From Chrysophaeum taylorii (lineage: Eukaryota; Sar; Pelagophyceae; Pelagomonadales; Pelagomonadaceae), in assembly GCA_029834535.1 (NCBI GenBank), contig JAQMWT010000122.1, positions 62,001-126,000 on the forward strand: a DNA stretch of 64,000 nt, read 5' to 3'. Below, in pieces: positions 40,516-50,340 of this stretch (position 1 is its first letter; every line of letters starts with the position of its first letter). Made by a program: the position numbers and the translations under genes. The notes below the pieces were generated by a model. The model worked only from the letters and a program-made list of their open reading frames with translations, searched no databases and was not told the DNA's origin.

Positions 40516-41075
40516 TGATCCTCCAAGCCGTCTACGGCGACCTCGCAGACTATTTCCACGACCCGCGGCGGCTCTTTCAGCGCGCCATTCTCACGCCCCG
40601 TCGAAACGATGTTGTCGATGCTGACAACGCGCGCGTGACCGCGGCCTTTTTCCAGGAGACGAGGCGTCGGAGTTCTTTTCGGCCGAATAGGTTGGGTCGG
40701 AAGACGACGCCTCGCTCTTTACAGTCGAGTTTTCAACTCCCTGACAGCCAACGGCATGCTGACTTTGATCGCGAGCTTAAAGTCTTCGCAACCTCGACCC
40801 GTCGCACGGCCACTGCAACGGTACCAGATACATGATTGATCGTGTCGTTGTCACCGAGGCTCCTCCAACCTGTATCCCTTAAGGCCCGCCTACGCCAAAC
40901 GATCAACAAGAGCCAGGGCCAGACGCCCCGCGAGGTCCGCGTCCTCTTGTCCACAAGCCCGTCTTCTGACACGTCCAGCTCTACGTGGCTCTCTGTCGAT
41001 CGGCAACCCCGAGAATATGCTCTTCTGAGTCGACGACTCCACCCTACCTCACACGTGCTCCGCAATACCGATAAG
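40516..41075 (+). pseudogene. Remnant of a PIF1-type helicase, probably Helitron
   Basis: Fragments of the C-terminal helicase region of Helitron/PIF1 proteins occur in order but in changing frames: LADYFHDPRRLFQRAILTPR and NDVVDADN (40,540-40,640), LDPSHGHCNGTRYMIDRVVV (40,793-40,855; the family has NL..GLCNGTR), TINKSQGQT (about 40,899-40,925, the diagnostic motif), then VQLYVAL and GNPENML (40,975-41,020). Several frameshifts and stops show it is dead. Order and spacing fit Helitron helicases better than a cellular PIF1 gene, but the Rep part is not visible. Confidence 0.75.
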
Positions 41076-41104
41076 CCCCTTCCCGGCGTCTACACGCGCA
41101 CTGT

Positions 41105-41250
41105 AGGTGAACTTACTGGGACCAGGTGAACTTTCTGGGGTTTGAGATTGGGACTAGGTGAATATAGTGACCAGGTGAACTTACTGAGACCAGGTGAACT
41201 TACTGGGGGTTTTAGAGTAAACTCAAAGGTTAGCGGCGTGTGCGGATCAA
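41105..41250. repeat. GTGAACTTACTGGG tandem array with AAACTCAAAGGTTAGC tail
   Basis: Four or more units of GGTGAACTTACTGGGACCA and variants, ending in GGGTTTTAGAGTAAACTCAA. The same tail occurs at 63650-63690, and further units at 41845-41990, on the other side of a family A copy. Confidence 0.75.
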
Positions 41251-41403
41251 AGCAGCTTAGATTGGCGGTGGGAAATGTCAGTGTGTGTGTGAGGACCAAT
41301 TAACGGAACTCTACTTTCTGTTCGAACGAGCATGTATGCTCGAAACGGAAACACAAAATCTGCGTTTTGTAAAGCCGATTCATTTCAAAACGCTTCACTC
41401 GAG

Positions 41404-41645
41404 GTTGGCAGCCGGAACGTTCGCAGTGGGACGGGGTATGGCCGGGGGGCGCAGACGGAAGGTTATCGACGAGTTGGTTGTCAGTCACATCGCGGTCTCC
41501 TCGTCGCACGGCGACAAGCTTGATGATCACTCTCCGCCGACCCACCTTTCGGCGCCCCTCGTCTACAGGCCCGTGATTCCGGACTGGCTCCTGTCGGTCC
41601 GGCCTGGCTCCCATGCTCGGGAGAGGGCTGAAGTTAGTTAGTTAG
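41404..41645 (+). repeat. Dispersed repeat family A, copy 5 (uninterrupted)
   Basis: Begins GGTTGGCAGCCGGAACGTTC and ends GGCTGAAGTTAGTTAGTTAG. This intact copy shows what the copy split by the LTR element looked like before insertion. Confidence 0.85.
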
Positions 41646-41844
41646 TCACTCGAGGCCTACTTTCTGTTCTTTGCTAAATGTATGAGCCAAAAGCATTAAT
41701 GTTTATAAAATGTTTTGTTCTTGCTATCTACGGCGACCCTTGGAGTATCGAAGAGACCGTAGAAGTTTGAGCGAGAATCTGGGTTCGTTGCTGTACGTAC
41801 GTCTCGGCGGGGGTGAGAGCGACGAGCTCAAAGGAGAGTGGGTG

Positions 41845-41990
41845 TGGGTTTACGCCGAACTTACTGGGGTTAGAGATTGGGTTTACGCCGAATTTGCTGG
41901 GGTTAGAGATTGGACTAGGTGAACTTGACAGAAACAGGTGAACTTTTTGCTGGGGTTAGAGATTGGGACTAGGTGAACTTACTGGCCTGC
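41845..41990. repeat. Tandem array, TTACTGGGGTTAGAGATTGG units
   Basis: Alternating units GGTTTACGCCGAACTTACTG and GGGACTAGGTGAACTTACTG, related to the array at 41105. Lies in the 5' flank of the carboxypeptidase gene. Confidence 0.8.
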
Positions 41991-42067
41991 ACTTGTTATA
42001 TATAGATAAACAAACCGCTTAGCCCTAACAACGGCAAGAAGAAGCAGAAGATGAGTTTGTCGCGTCG

Positions 42068-44995
42068 ATGAGCGGCGTGTACCGCGTGGGGCGCAACGGC
42101 GCGACCGTCCGGGGTGCGGCGTCTCTGAGTTCGGCCAAGCTCGGGCGGCTTAGGCCGCGGTCGCGCGTTCGGATCGGGCGCGTGGCAACGACCGTCGACG
42201 GTGTCGAGCGCGGGGAGGTGTGGTCAGCGAGTGAAGAGGAAGCGCTAGCGGGGAAAGTGGTGGGCGGGTGGGTGTCTTTGTGGGTGCTGTCGCGCGATGG
42301 GGCTCGGGCCGAGGCCCCGACCGTGGTGGGGTGTGCGGGGCCGTGGTTCGAGGCGGCGCCGGGCGTCGCGGGCGAGGGCACGGGGCTGGTCGCCGAGTGC
42401 GGCGGGTTCGAGTTCCGGTCTGACTTTTGCTCCGGGAACTTGCGCGCTGTGCGCGTCGCGGGCGACGGGGTGTTCGAGGTGCGCGCGGGCCGCGACTGCG
42501 AGGGCGAGGCGTGGGCGTCGCGGCACTGCGCGTGGTTTTACTTTAGCGTTGCCCGTCTCGACCCGAACGCCCGAGCGCGGCGGCTACGATGTCTGAGCCC
42601 GAGCCGGCAGGGCGCCCTGTATCGGCACGGATACCGGCCGGTATACCGTTACCGCGAGGGGCGCGATGGCGAGCTCCTGAGCGGGGACGCCGGCTGGACG
42701 CGGCTCGACGCGTCGCTCTTCGCGTACCGCGAGGTCGAGCTCGGAACACAAGACGTCGAGCGCGAGGACGTCGACACGCCGACCGAGGAGCAGCCTAGTT
42801 TCGAAGATCCCTACCTGGATGACGACGATGAATTTGTGTTGGAGGACGACGACGAATTTGATCTCGAAGAGGAGGAGGAGGAGGAGGAGGAGGAGGAGGA
42901 GGAGGATTTCGAGTTGGTCGACGACGACGACGACGAGGAGTTCTACGAGTGTCGAGAGGAGGAGGGGAATGAGGTGCGGATCGTGGTGGGGACAGAGGAG
43001 GTCGTCGTGTCGTTGGAGGACGACGACAAAGTGATGAAAGGTGGTGGTGGTGGTGGTGGTGGTGGTGGTGGAAAGACGACGACGACGAAGAAGAGGACGA
43101 AGAAGCCCGCGGGGAAGAAGGCGAGTAGGAAGAAGAACGGCATTCTTCTTCTCGAAAAGAAGAAGAAGAAGAAGAAGAAGAGAAAGAATAAGAAGAAAAA
43201 GACCAAGAAGATGTCGAGCAAGAAAAAGGGCGCCAATAGGAATTGCGAGCTGTTCACCGAGCTGACGTGGGATTTCGAGTTTGACGATCGAGTCGTGGAG
43301 TTCGCGTTTTGCTACCCGTACTCGTTCGCAGACCTCGACGCGAAGCTGTCGGCGCTCGAGCGCGAGTACGGCGCTCATCCCACTATCCTGTTCAAGCGCG
43401 AGCGCCTCACAACCAGCCTCGACGGACGGCCGATCGACCTCGTCACCATAACGCGACGCACGCCCGAGCGCGGGGTCGACGAACCCAGCCTCGACGGCGC
43501 GTTCTTTGGTTCGGACGGCGCGCTTCTCGGACGGGCCGCGGCGACGGGCGACAAGGTCGCGGCCGGCGGCGTCAGCTGGACGATCGAGAACGACACCAAT
43601 TCGGCCGGCGAGTCGGACGACGAGATCGACGAGGAGAAGGCCCGACCCCGCGCCGCGACCTTCCGGATCACGCCCGACCGCCTCCCCGAGGCTGCCGTCG
43701 AGCTCGGGGCCTGGGTGGGGGACTCGGCCCGCGAGATCGTAGTCTCGGCGAGAGTTCATCCGGGCGAATCGCCGTCCTCCTTCGTGCTAGAGGGCCTCCT
43801 TGAGCTCTTGCTGCGCGACGAGGACGCGACCGCCGACGCTCTCCGGCGCCTCTACGTCTGGCGCCTCGTACCCATGCTCAATCCCGACGGCGTGAGCCGC
43901 GGCCACTTTCGCCGCGACGCCCGCGGCGACGATCTCAACCGACACTACTGGCCCGCCCTCGATGGCACAGCGCATCCCGCCCAAGCAGCGCTGGTCGCGC
44001 TCGTCGCGGCCTCCGGACCGCGCCTCGCGGCCGTCTTCGACCTCCACGCGCACGCGACCAAGCGTGGCTGCTTTGTGTTCGGCAACTGTGGCGCGACCCC
44101 GCCGCACCGCGTCGAGACCCAACTCTTCGCCGCCCTCATGGCTGCCCGCTCCCGCTACTTTGAATTCGAAGGCTGCGACTTCTCGAGACGAAAGGAGGCC
44201 ACCGTCCCGGGCTCGGCCCGCGTCGCCCTCCGCAGACACGGCTTCTGCGACGACGACGACAAGGACCCCGCCGCCGCCGTCCTCAAGCGCCTCCGGCGTC
44301 ATCATCCCGACGACGACGAGGAATACTGGCTCACGCCACGGGCCTACACCCTCGAGTGTAACTACAACCAGGGCCACGCTGTTGATCTCGCCTACGACGA
44401 TCAGCCGCCTCACTCGCGCCGCGCCCGCCTCGCCGCCGACGTCATCACCGCCGCCAAGCTCCGCGACCCCTACACGCCCGATGCGTGGCGCGATGTCGGC
44501 CGCGCCCTCGGCCTAGTCATGCTTGACCTCGCCCCCCCTCGTCTCCGCGCCATTCCCTGGGACGACTTTGTTTTCGCCGACGTCCTCCACTGGCTCTCTG
44601 AGCGCCATCGCGCCGCCCGAATGGCCTCTCAATCTGCCTCGACCAGTGCACCCACGGCCAAGGCCTCCTCCTCCTCCTCCTCCTCCTCCTCCTGCAAGCG
44701 CCGTGCCACCAAACCACCTTCACCCCCAACCAACGGGGGCCGCACTAACGTGGCGCTCTCCGAGCCCGACAACGACGAGGACGAAGACGAGGACGAGTCC
44801 CCCACTCCTCTGTGCGCTGGACTCGATGGTCTTAGTGGCAGCGACGACGCGCTTGCCGTCCAAGTTGCCGCCGCCGCCGCCGCCGCCGCGCTGAACATGC
44901 ACGAACTCGACGATCAGGAGTGGCTCGAGCTCGAGCAGCTCGGCCTTCTCCAACCCAAGGACTCTCGTCAAACTTCATGCCGCACATCCGACTGA
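42068..44995 (+). CDS. Cytosolic carboxypeptidase (M14B, CCP/AGBL type)
   Basis: 975 residues, one exon. Residues about 5-75 look like an SH3-type domain. The beta-rich CCP N-domain starts at about 118 (FEFRSDFCSGNL, WFYFSV, YRHGYRPVY) and is split by about 150 residues of Asp/Glu, poly-Gly and Lys-rich sequence (residues 238-395) before resuming at ELTWDFEFDDRVVEFAFCYP. The M14 catalytic part has HPGES (zinc ligands His564 and Glu567), NPDGVSRGHFRRDARGDDLN, DLHAHATK (zinc ligand about His660) and TLECNYNQG (catalytic-type Glu763). Enzymes of this group trim glutamate or glycine side chains or C-termini of tubulin in cilia and cytoplasm. The C-tail is Ser/Asp-rich. Fits with the flagellar CFAP70-like gene in this window. 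Confidence 0.9.
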   Translation: MSGVYRVGRNGATVRGAASLSSAKLGRLRPRSRVRIGRVATTVDGVERGEVWSASEEEALAGKVVGGWVSLWVLSRDGARAEAPTVVGCAGPWFEAAPGVAGEGTGLVAECGGFEFRSDFCSGNLRAVRVAGDGVFEVRAGRDCEGEAWASRHCAWFYFSVARLDPNARARRLRCLSPSRQGALYRHGYRPVYRYREGRDGELLSGDAGWTRLDASLFAYREVELGTQDVEREDVDTPTEEQPSFEDPYLDDDDEFVLEDDDEFDLEEEEEEEEEEEEEDFELVDDDDDEEFYECREEEGNEVRIVVGTEEVVVSLEDDDKVMKGGGGGGGGGGGKTTTTKKRTKKPAGKKASRKKNGILLLEKKKKKKKKRKNKKKKTKKMSSKKKGANRNCELFTELTWDFEFDDRVVEFAFCYPYSFADLDAKLSALEREYGAHPTILFKRERLTTSLDGRPIDLVTITRRTPERGVDEPSLDGAFFGSDGALLGRAAATGDKVAAGGVSWTIENDTNSAGESDDEIDEEKARPRAATFRITPDRLPEAAVELGAWVGDSAREIVVSARVHPGESPSSFVLEGLLELLLRDEDATADALRRLYVWRLVPMLNPDGVSRGHFRRDARGDDLNRHYWPALDGTAHPAQAALVALVAASGPRLAAVFDLHAHATKRGCFVFGNCGATPPHRVETQLFAALMAARSRYFEFEGCDFSRRKEATVPGSARVALRRHGFCDDDDKDPAAAVLKRLRRHHPDDDEEYWLTPRAYTLECNYNQGHAVDLAYDDQPPHSRRARLAADVITAAKLRDPYTPDAWRDVGRALGLVMLDLAPPRLRAIPWDDFVFADVLHWLSERHRAARMASQSASTSAPTAKASSSSSSSSSCKRRATKPPSPPTNGGRTNVALSEPDNDEDEDEDESPTPLCAGLDGLSGSDDALAVQVAAAAAAAALNMHELDDQEWLELEQLGLLQPKDSRQTSCRTSD

Positions 44996-45796
44996 TAGAA
45001 GATGTTCGTTCATTCATTCCGCCGCTTTTTGTTCCCCCCCCCCCCTCTTTAATTAGGGGGCTCTAGCCATTCTTATAGTTAGAATAGGACGAAGCAAGAG
45101 AGCAAGAGAGGCACTACACTACACCTATGTGGGCGACAGGAAAGTCTATAATGAGACGGCGAAGACGTCGGGGTGGGGGGAAGAAGAAGGGAAGGACGGA
45201 CGGACATCAGGGGATAAGAGATAAATAATAATGCAAGGAAGGTAAAAGAGAAAAAAGACAGGAAGAAGTTAGGGAGGCAAAATAAGGGGAGGGGCATATA
45301 TATATTGTTCAGTCGTCCCCATCGCGCTTGCTGGCCACGGGCCTGCTCCTCTAAGTGCGCGTTCGTCGGGACATCCCTTCGAATACATTTATTTCTTTCT
45401 TTCGAGGTTGCTGAGGATGTGCGCCGAGGAGCCACATGGCAAGGAGGGCACGTGTGCGTCCGCGCTAAATGGTGATGTTGAGTGTGAGGAAAAGGCGCTT
45501 CGCTGTTGCATCGTTTGTATCAGCAGCAACAGTGCGAGCGCCCATGCTACGTCGCCTATCAGGATCAGATGCGCGCTGCGCTATGAGAAGGGCGAGGTCG
45601 AGCTGGACGTTGCGACATCAGAATGTACCAGCGTTTTGTGCCCACCTGTATGCATGCTTTGATTGGCACCCACCACACGGCCCAAATAATATGTGTGTAA
45701 TAATGTAGTCCCCGCGTTTAAAATTAAATAGCGTTTTGTAGGCAGTCAGTCAGCATAGAACATTAGAATGATTGGGCCTCGAGCGCGAGAATAAGA
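44996..45796. other. Intergenic, no gene seen
   Basis: Begins with a C-run and a purine-rich stretch (45,080-45,290). A Cys-rich 80-residue frame at 45417-45662 has no recognisable domain and is not called. Confidence 0.45.
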
Positions 45797-47230
45797 ATGG
45801 GTGAGCTCGGGCTCCACGCCGCGTCTCTCGCGGGTTTGGAGGAGCGCGTGCGATACTTGGTCGAGGAGGGAATAGCGGACGTGAACGAGGTTGACAGGTT
45901 CGACTCGACACCTCTTTACTACGCTGTGTACGGCGGGCACCCGAGCGTTGTGCGGATTCTTCTGGAAAACGGCGCGAGGTGCGACCCCGACACTTTTGTG
46001 GGGGAGCGGTGCTACTACGGCGCTCTGAACGACTCGATTCGGTCGCTGCTCACGGAGCACAACGCGACCGACTTTAGCGTCCGCGCGAAGCATCCTTTCG
46101 CAAAATTTCTGGGCGCGCTCGCCAAGGCGGAGCGCTTCCACGACATTCGGTTCGCGTTCGGCGGCGAGGAGCCGCTTTTTTCGGCTCCGCGCGTGATCCT
46201 GGGGGCGCGGTGCGAGGTGCTCAGGTCGCGGCTCGAGACGACGTGGGCGCGCAAGGACGTGGTCTCTCTGTCGACGAGAAAGGCCTCGGCCGTCGCGAGT
46301 CGGGCAATCCTCAGGTACGTGTGCACCGGGCGCCTCGTCGTCGCGACAGAGCATGCCGCGGACGCACTGCGCGTCGCGCGCACGCTCCGACTTGATTCGC
46401 TCGCGCGCTCGCTCGAGCGAACTAGCGGCGGAAGGGGAACGGTCGTTTACGAGGACGACTTCTCCTTCCTCCGCGAGTCCATGGAGCCCCTCGCGGCCTG
46501 CGTCTCGACGCCTCTTGGCGACCCAAGACCCGAGTCGCCCGTTTCGGCCTTGGCCGCGGCCCTCTCGGACGCGACGATCGCTTGTTCCGACGGCGAGCTC
46601 CGCGTGCCGTCGGTCTTCCTGCGCTTCCGCTCGGACGTCGTCGACGCCGCCTTCGCCACCAGCTTTAGCGAAGCTCTCGACCACAGGCTCGTCCTCAGCG
46701 ACCTCTCGTGCCGCGCCGCGAGCGCCATCGTGCGCTGGTGCTGCTGCGGTACGTGCGCGACTAACCTCAGACGAGACGCTGCCCTCGCCGCGGACGTCCT
46801 CGCCGCGGCCCACCGCTTCCTAATGCCCTCGGAGCTCCTCTCGGCCGCGGCGGGCGCCATGGCGGAAGCCCTCCTTTCCTTGAGCGGGAACGATGCGACG
46901 GCCGCTCTCTCCGCGCTTCCCTACGCGGATCTCGTCGGCGACCGCGCCGACCGCCTCTACGACGCCGTTTGCAAAGTCTGCGCCGCTGACCTCCGCACCG
47001 CCGTCACCCTCGATGCCTTCGAGCGCGCGGTCGCCGACTCCGCCAACTCCATCCACCACCGCCAGGCCACCGACTCCATCCCCTTTGTCGACGACGTTCG
47101 CGTCGCACTCCGCGCCTTGTACAACCCCTTCGAAGACGATCCCCTAGACGGTTCCCCGGGCGCGATAGAGGAGGCCGCCCGCCTCACGCTTCTCGACCGT
47201 CTTCTCGACAGGCTCGGCTTCGAAGCCTAG
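45797..47230 (+). CDS. ABTB1: Ankyrin and double BTB/POZ protein, ABTB1 orthologue
   Basis: 477 residues, ATG at 45797, single exon. Two ankyrin repeats at 3-65 (DSTPLYYAVYGGHPSVVRIL), then the signature NGARCDPDTFVGERCYYGAL, which closely follows vertebrate ABTB1/BPOZ. Two BTB domains: about 105-200 (HDIRFAFGGEEPLFSAPRVI, ILRYVCTGRLVV) and about 265-350 (ATIACSDGELRVPSVFLRFR, RFLMPSELLSAAAG). The C-terminus RQATDSIPFVDDVRVALRAL and DRLLDRLGFEA again matches the family. Such proteins act as substrate adaptors for cullin-3 ubiquitin ligases, and ABTB1 has been linked to eEF1A turnover. Codon use is like its neighbours. Confidence 0.9.
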   Translation: MGELGLHAASLAGLEERVRYLVEEGIADVNEVDRFDSTPLYYAVYGGHPSVVRILLENGARCDPDTFVGERCYYGALNDSIRSLLTEHNATDFSVRAKHPFAKFLGALAKAERFHDIRFAFGGEEPLFSAPRVILGARCEVLRSRLETTWARKDVVSLSTRKASAVASRAILRYVCTGRLVVATEHAADALRVARTLRLDSLARSLERTSGGRGTVVYEDDFSFLRESMEPLAACVSTPLGDPRPESPVSALAAALSDATIACSDGELRVPSVFLRFRSDVVDAAFATSFSEALDHRLVLSDLSCRAASAIVRWCCCGTCATNLRRDAALAADVLAAAHRFLMPSELLSAAAGAMAEALLSLSGNDATAALSALPYADLVGDRADRLYDAVCKVCAADLRTAVTLDAFERAVADSANSIHHRQATDSIPFVDDVRVALRALYNPFEDDPLDGSPGAIEEAARLTLLDRLLDRLGFEA

Positions 47231-47841
47231 CTTTCTTTTCGAACTACTATAGATCTATATCGTGCTTTTTCGGTCCTGGAGATAAGAAGTATCCTCCTCG
47301 AAACTACACCCAAGTCCCATCCTCTCGCTCGTGGTGCCTTATCTTGTTGTTGTTGGAAATATATATGCGTCTTTTTCCCGTTTTTTACCTTTTTTTGAAC
47401 ACCCTATGCGCGCCGAGCGGGATCGCTCTCCCGCCTTGGACCGCGCGGGCGGCGGTCTTGACCAGAGTGTCGTCTCCCCGGGTGCTAGCGGCGACAACGA
47501 CGGTCGTGCGGCCCTGCCTCTTAATTAAGTCCCGAGGTTCCTTTCTCTCCTCCTCGACCATCAAGTCCACACTCTTCTTCCCAGTGCCTGCTTCAAGTTC
47601 TTCGCTCTTCTCACCATACGCTTCTCTCTGCGTTTCCGCCTCTCCCTGCCTTCTTCTTCCGTTTGCTTTAAATTTTTTTGCTTTTTTCCATCGCCGTTCT
47701 CTGCGGTCGTCTTTGGTCTTCTCTCCTTTTCGTGTTTCTCTTGCTTTGAGCGAGCATCCATTCTGGCTCTTTGGGCCCGGAGTGAGTTGCTATCCATAAT
47801 ACAAGCACATTTAAGATTCGACTATGACTCATATTCATTCA

Positions 47842-47888
47842 AGGTCATGTTCCGCAGGCTCATAGTATGAGCCTGCGGAACATGACCT
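47842..47888. repeat. Perfect 23-bp inverted repeat (hairpin)
   Basis: Arms 47842-47864 and 47866-47888 are exact reverse complements around a single G; the left arm begins AGGTCATGTTCCGCAGGCTC. Pairing resumes outside (ATTC with GAAT) after one unpaired A. Not adjacent to a stop codon of any called gene. Confidence 0.95.
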
Positions 47889-48550
47889 GAATTCTCAGGA
47901 GCTTTTTCTGTCAAAGTCAATGTTGGACCATCTAGGGGGGTCGTCAAACACGCGTCGAATTCGGCGCGAAGCCACCTTAGACGCGTCCCGGGCAGCCATT
48001 TAGAGCACGTACTAAAAAATATGATGTCGCAATCGGGCGTCAAGCAGGTTGCGAGCTACGCACGCCATGGCCCATATCGGGAGCCCGTCGGTTGCCATTG
48101 GCTCCCCGACGCGCAGTTTTGGCCCTCCCGAGCCACAAAATTCAGGGCGTGTCGAGGCGAGTCGAGGCGAGTCGAGTCGAGGCGAGTCGCGAAGACGGTG
48201 ATTTCGACTAGTTTATGTACTAGCCAGACCTCGCCACAGAGTCGTTGACGTCAGGCATTGTCTGGAGGGCGAGTGCGGGTCGGCCTGGAGGCACTTGCAC
48301 CTTCACGCAACCCCCCAGGCTACCCTCTCGGCGACCCTATCGAAATCCAGGTCGAAATCGGCGGGTTTATCGGTGAGAAAATCCGCAGACTCAACCCCGG
48401 TTTATGGGGCTGATTTTGTACTGCGAGCTCTATGACGAGCTAATATGAACGCTGGTTGGTTCGTTTCGCTAGTCACACGTCGGCACCAGCCAATGAGAGG
48501 CCAGAATAGCTCGTCACACGTCAGCATTTTGCGGTGTGCTGCTCAAGACT

Positions 48551-48733
48551 GCAGGACGTCGCCCTTCGTCGCACATACGTCCGGCGGCAGCATGCGTACG
48601 ACCTACGGGCGGGGCCCGTCCTCTCTTCGCCTGTCCCACGACTCGGCGATGACCCCGAATAGGCCCCGCATACCTATCTACGCCCGTCGGGCACATCCCT
48701 CCTAGGCCACAAAACCACACACATCCTTCACAC
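48551..48733 (+). repeat. Dispersed repeat family B, copy 4
   Basis: Begins GCAGGACGTCGCCCTTCGTC and continues through GGGCGGGGCCCGTCCTCTC to a CACACACATCC-type 3' end. Best match is the inverted copy at 40144-40322. Confidence 0.9.
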
Positions 48734-49128
48734 ACCAGTCTTAGCAGTCGACCTGAAAGAGTTTACGACGAGCAAGCAACATCGACCGACAACTGACCGA
48801 ACGATGCCTCGGGGGAGGGACCTTAAGCAGCGAAAGCGCCGTACCAACGAAGAGATTGAACGCGACCATAGCGTGCTGAGGAGCAGCGGGTAGCTGAAGC
48901 AAAGGCGACGCTGCAGAGGCTCGAAGGGCCTTCTTCCAGCCGCGACTAGCCGCGAGGAAAGGAGCCAAGTCCGTCAAGGACAACAGTGGAGTGCGTGACG
49001 AGGAGGACGACGTACACAATGAGGTGATGTCCGAAGAAGAGCCGGTCAGGCCAACTCCTGGAAGTATCGACCCGATTGACCTATACGGCGCGCGACCGAC
49101 GCGAGCGATGTGAATCCAAGTAATTTAT

Positions 49129-49464
49129 TTGTGTGGACTCGGCGCCTTCGACCTGCAAGAGTACAGGGCTCCGGCGTCGGGGTTTGTACCGACAGCACTC
49201 GATCGCGAAGGCGTCATCCCGGGCGAGCTCCTGCGCGGATGGACAATCATGCCTCGTTCAGCTGACGGCGGTCGCTCTTGGCGCCAAGGAACTGTTCTCG
49301 GTCCTGCAGAAGCCGACACGACGCTCTGTTCGGTGCGAATGGGCGACGACTCGGTAGTCGACCTCTTGTTAGCCCCGTCGCACTACGGGGATGGGCTTGG
49401 CGTCGCGGCTTCGGAACCGCCCCTTGGTTTCGGATCGTACGCCGTGCGGATTTCGCCGATGTGA
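49129..49464 (+). other. Coding-like fragment of unknown origin
   Basis: The frame GAFDLQEYRAPASGFVPT to YAVRISPM is compositionally protein-like, and upstream sequence in other frames (about 48,800-49,110) reads similarly (RDLKQRKRRTNEEIERD; NEVMSEEEPVRPTPGSIDPI). Broken by stops and frame changes, so it is probably mobile-element debris. No family recognised. Confidence 0.3.
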
Positions 49465-50009
49465 TGCGCAGTGTTATTGAGGAGCAAATGACGGAATGCG
49501 GACGCAGAACGAGGTGTGCGACGGGCACTGCGGCTACCGCGGTAGCACGCGGCGGGTTCTCCTGAAGCGCGGTATTTGCGTCGACTCAATCACTGCCACG
49601 CAGTTGTGCGACAGCATCGTGAGAGATCACTTCGCACAGCCATTCTGTACGTTTCGCGACTGAAGCACCGTCGGCCTCTGCGTCTTCGGCAGGAGCGGGC
49701 CTGGGGAAGGAACTTGGGTGGCCATTCGACGACGACGCCGCGGCAGCCCAGTCAGCAGCGGAGATCACAAGATCGACTCCGCAGTTCGGCGGGGACCCGG
49801 AGGTCGACGGTCCTCGCCGACGCCGTCGATCGATCCCCCGATCGATTCGCGGTAGGCTGGTGATGAGAAAGTTTGTGGAGCGTCGAGGCAACATCCACCG
49901 TCCCGCCCTCCCGCTTCAAACGGCGGCGTGCGATCTCGGAGACGCCTCGCAGTCGCGCAAGCACCCAGGCGATCGTCTTGGGCTGGCCAGTCACGGCAGC
50001 TGGCCGAAA

Positions 50010-50340
50010 CTAACATCAGACCTCTCCCGAGCATGGGAGCCAGGCCGGACCGGCAGGAGCCGGTACGGAATCACAGAGGAAAATCACGCAGAGTTGGGGC
50101 AGAGGCGAGGGACGAGGATGATGGTGGACCGCCACTGCGCGCGGTCTTGTGCGAGGTCATGCAAGAGCGTCGCAGGCCGCAGACGTGCTGCTCCACGAAC
50201 AATCGACCTGTCCGTCGCGTTCTGCCCAACTGAGCGAACCCCATCCCAGCGCGGACTTTCCGGGTGCTAACCGGCCAGCCCGGGAGGCGAGCAGGCACCG
50301 TCTCACTCCGGGACGGCCGGGGCCGCCGCAGGGAGCGAGA
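50010..50340 (-). repeat. Dispersed repeat family A, alternative middle, copy 6
   Basis: Runs from AACATCAGACCTCTCCCGAG to GGGGCCGCCGCAGGGAGC and is very close to the 27165 copy, including the shared middle block. Confidence 0.9.

Larger units (their letters stand above)
39937..42067. other. Mobile-element debris between ClpR and carboxypeptidase genes
   Basis: 2.1 kb with a GAA-rich tract right after the ClpR stop, a (TGTC)n tract at about 40073-40090, a family B copy (minus), a Helitron-type helicase remnant, GTGAACTTACTGGG repeats and a family A copy. No intact gene. Confidence 0.6.

Noticed and set aside
42584-43759. 391-codon minus-strand frame opposite the carboxypeptidase
   Set aside because: Low-complexity antisense shadow (Leu runs from GAG/AAG repeats).
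45417-45662. Cys-rich 81-codon frame
   Set aside because: No signal peptide, no regular Cys spacing, no context; probably chance.
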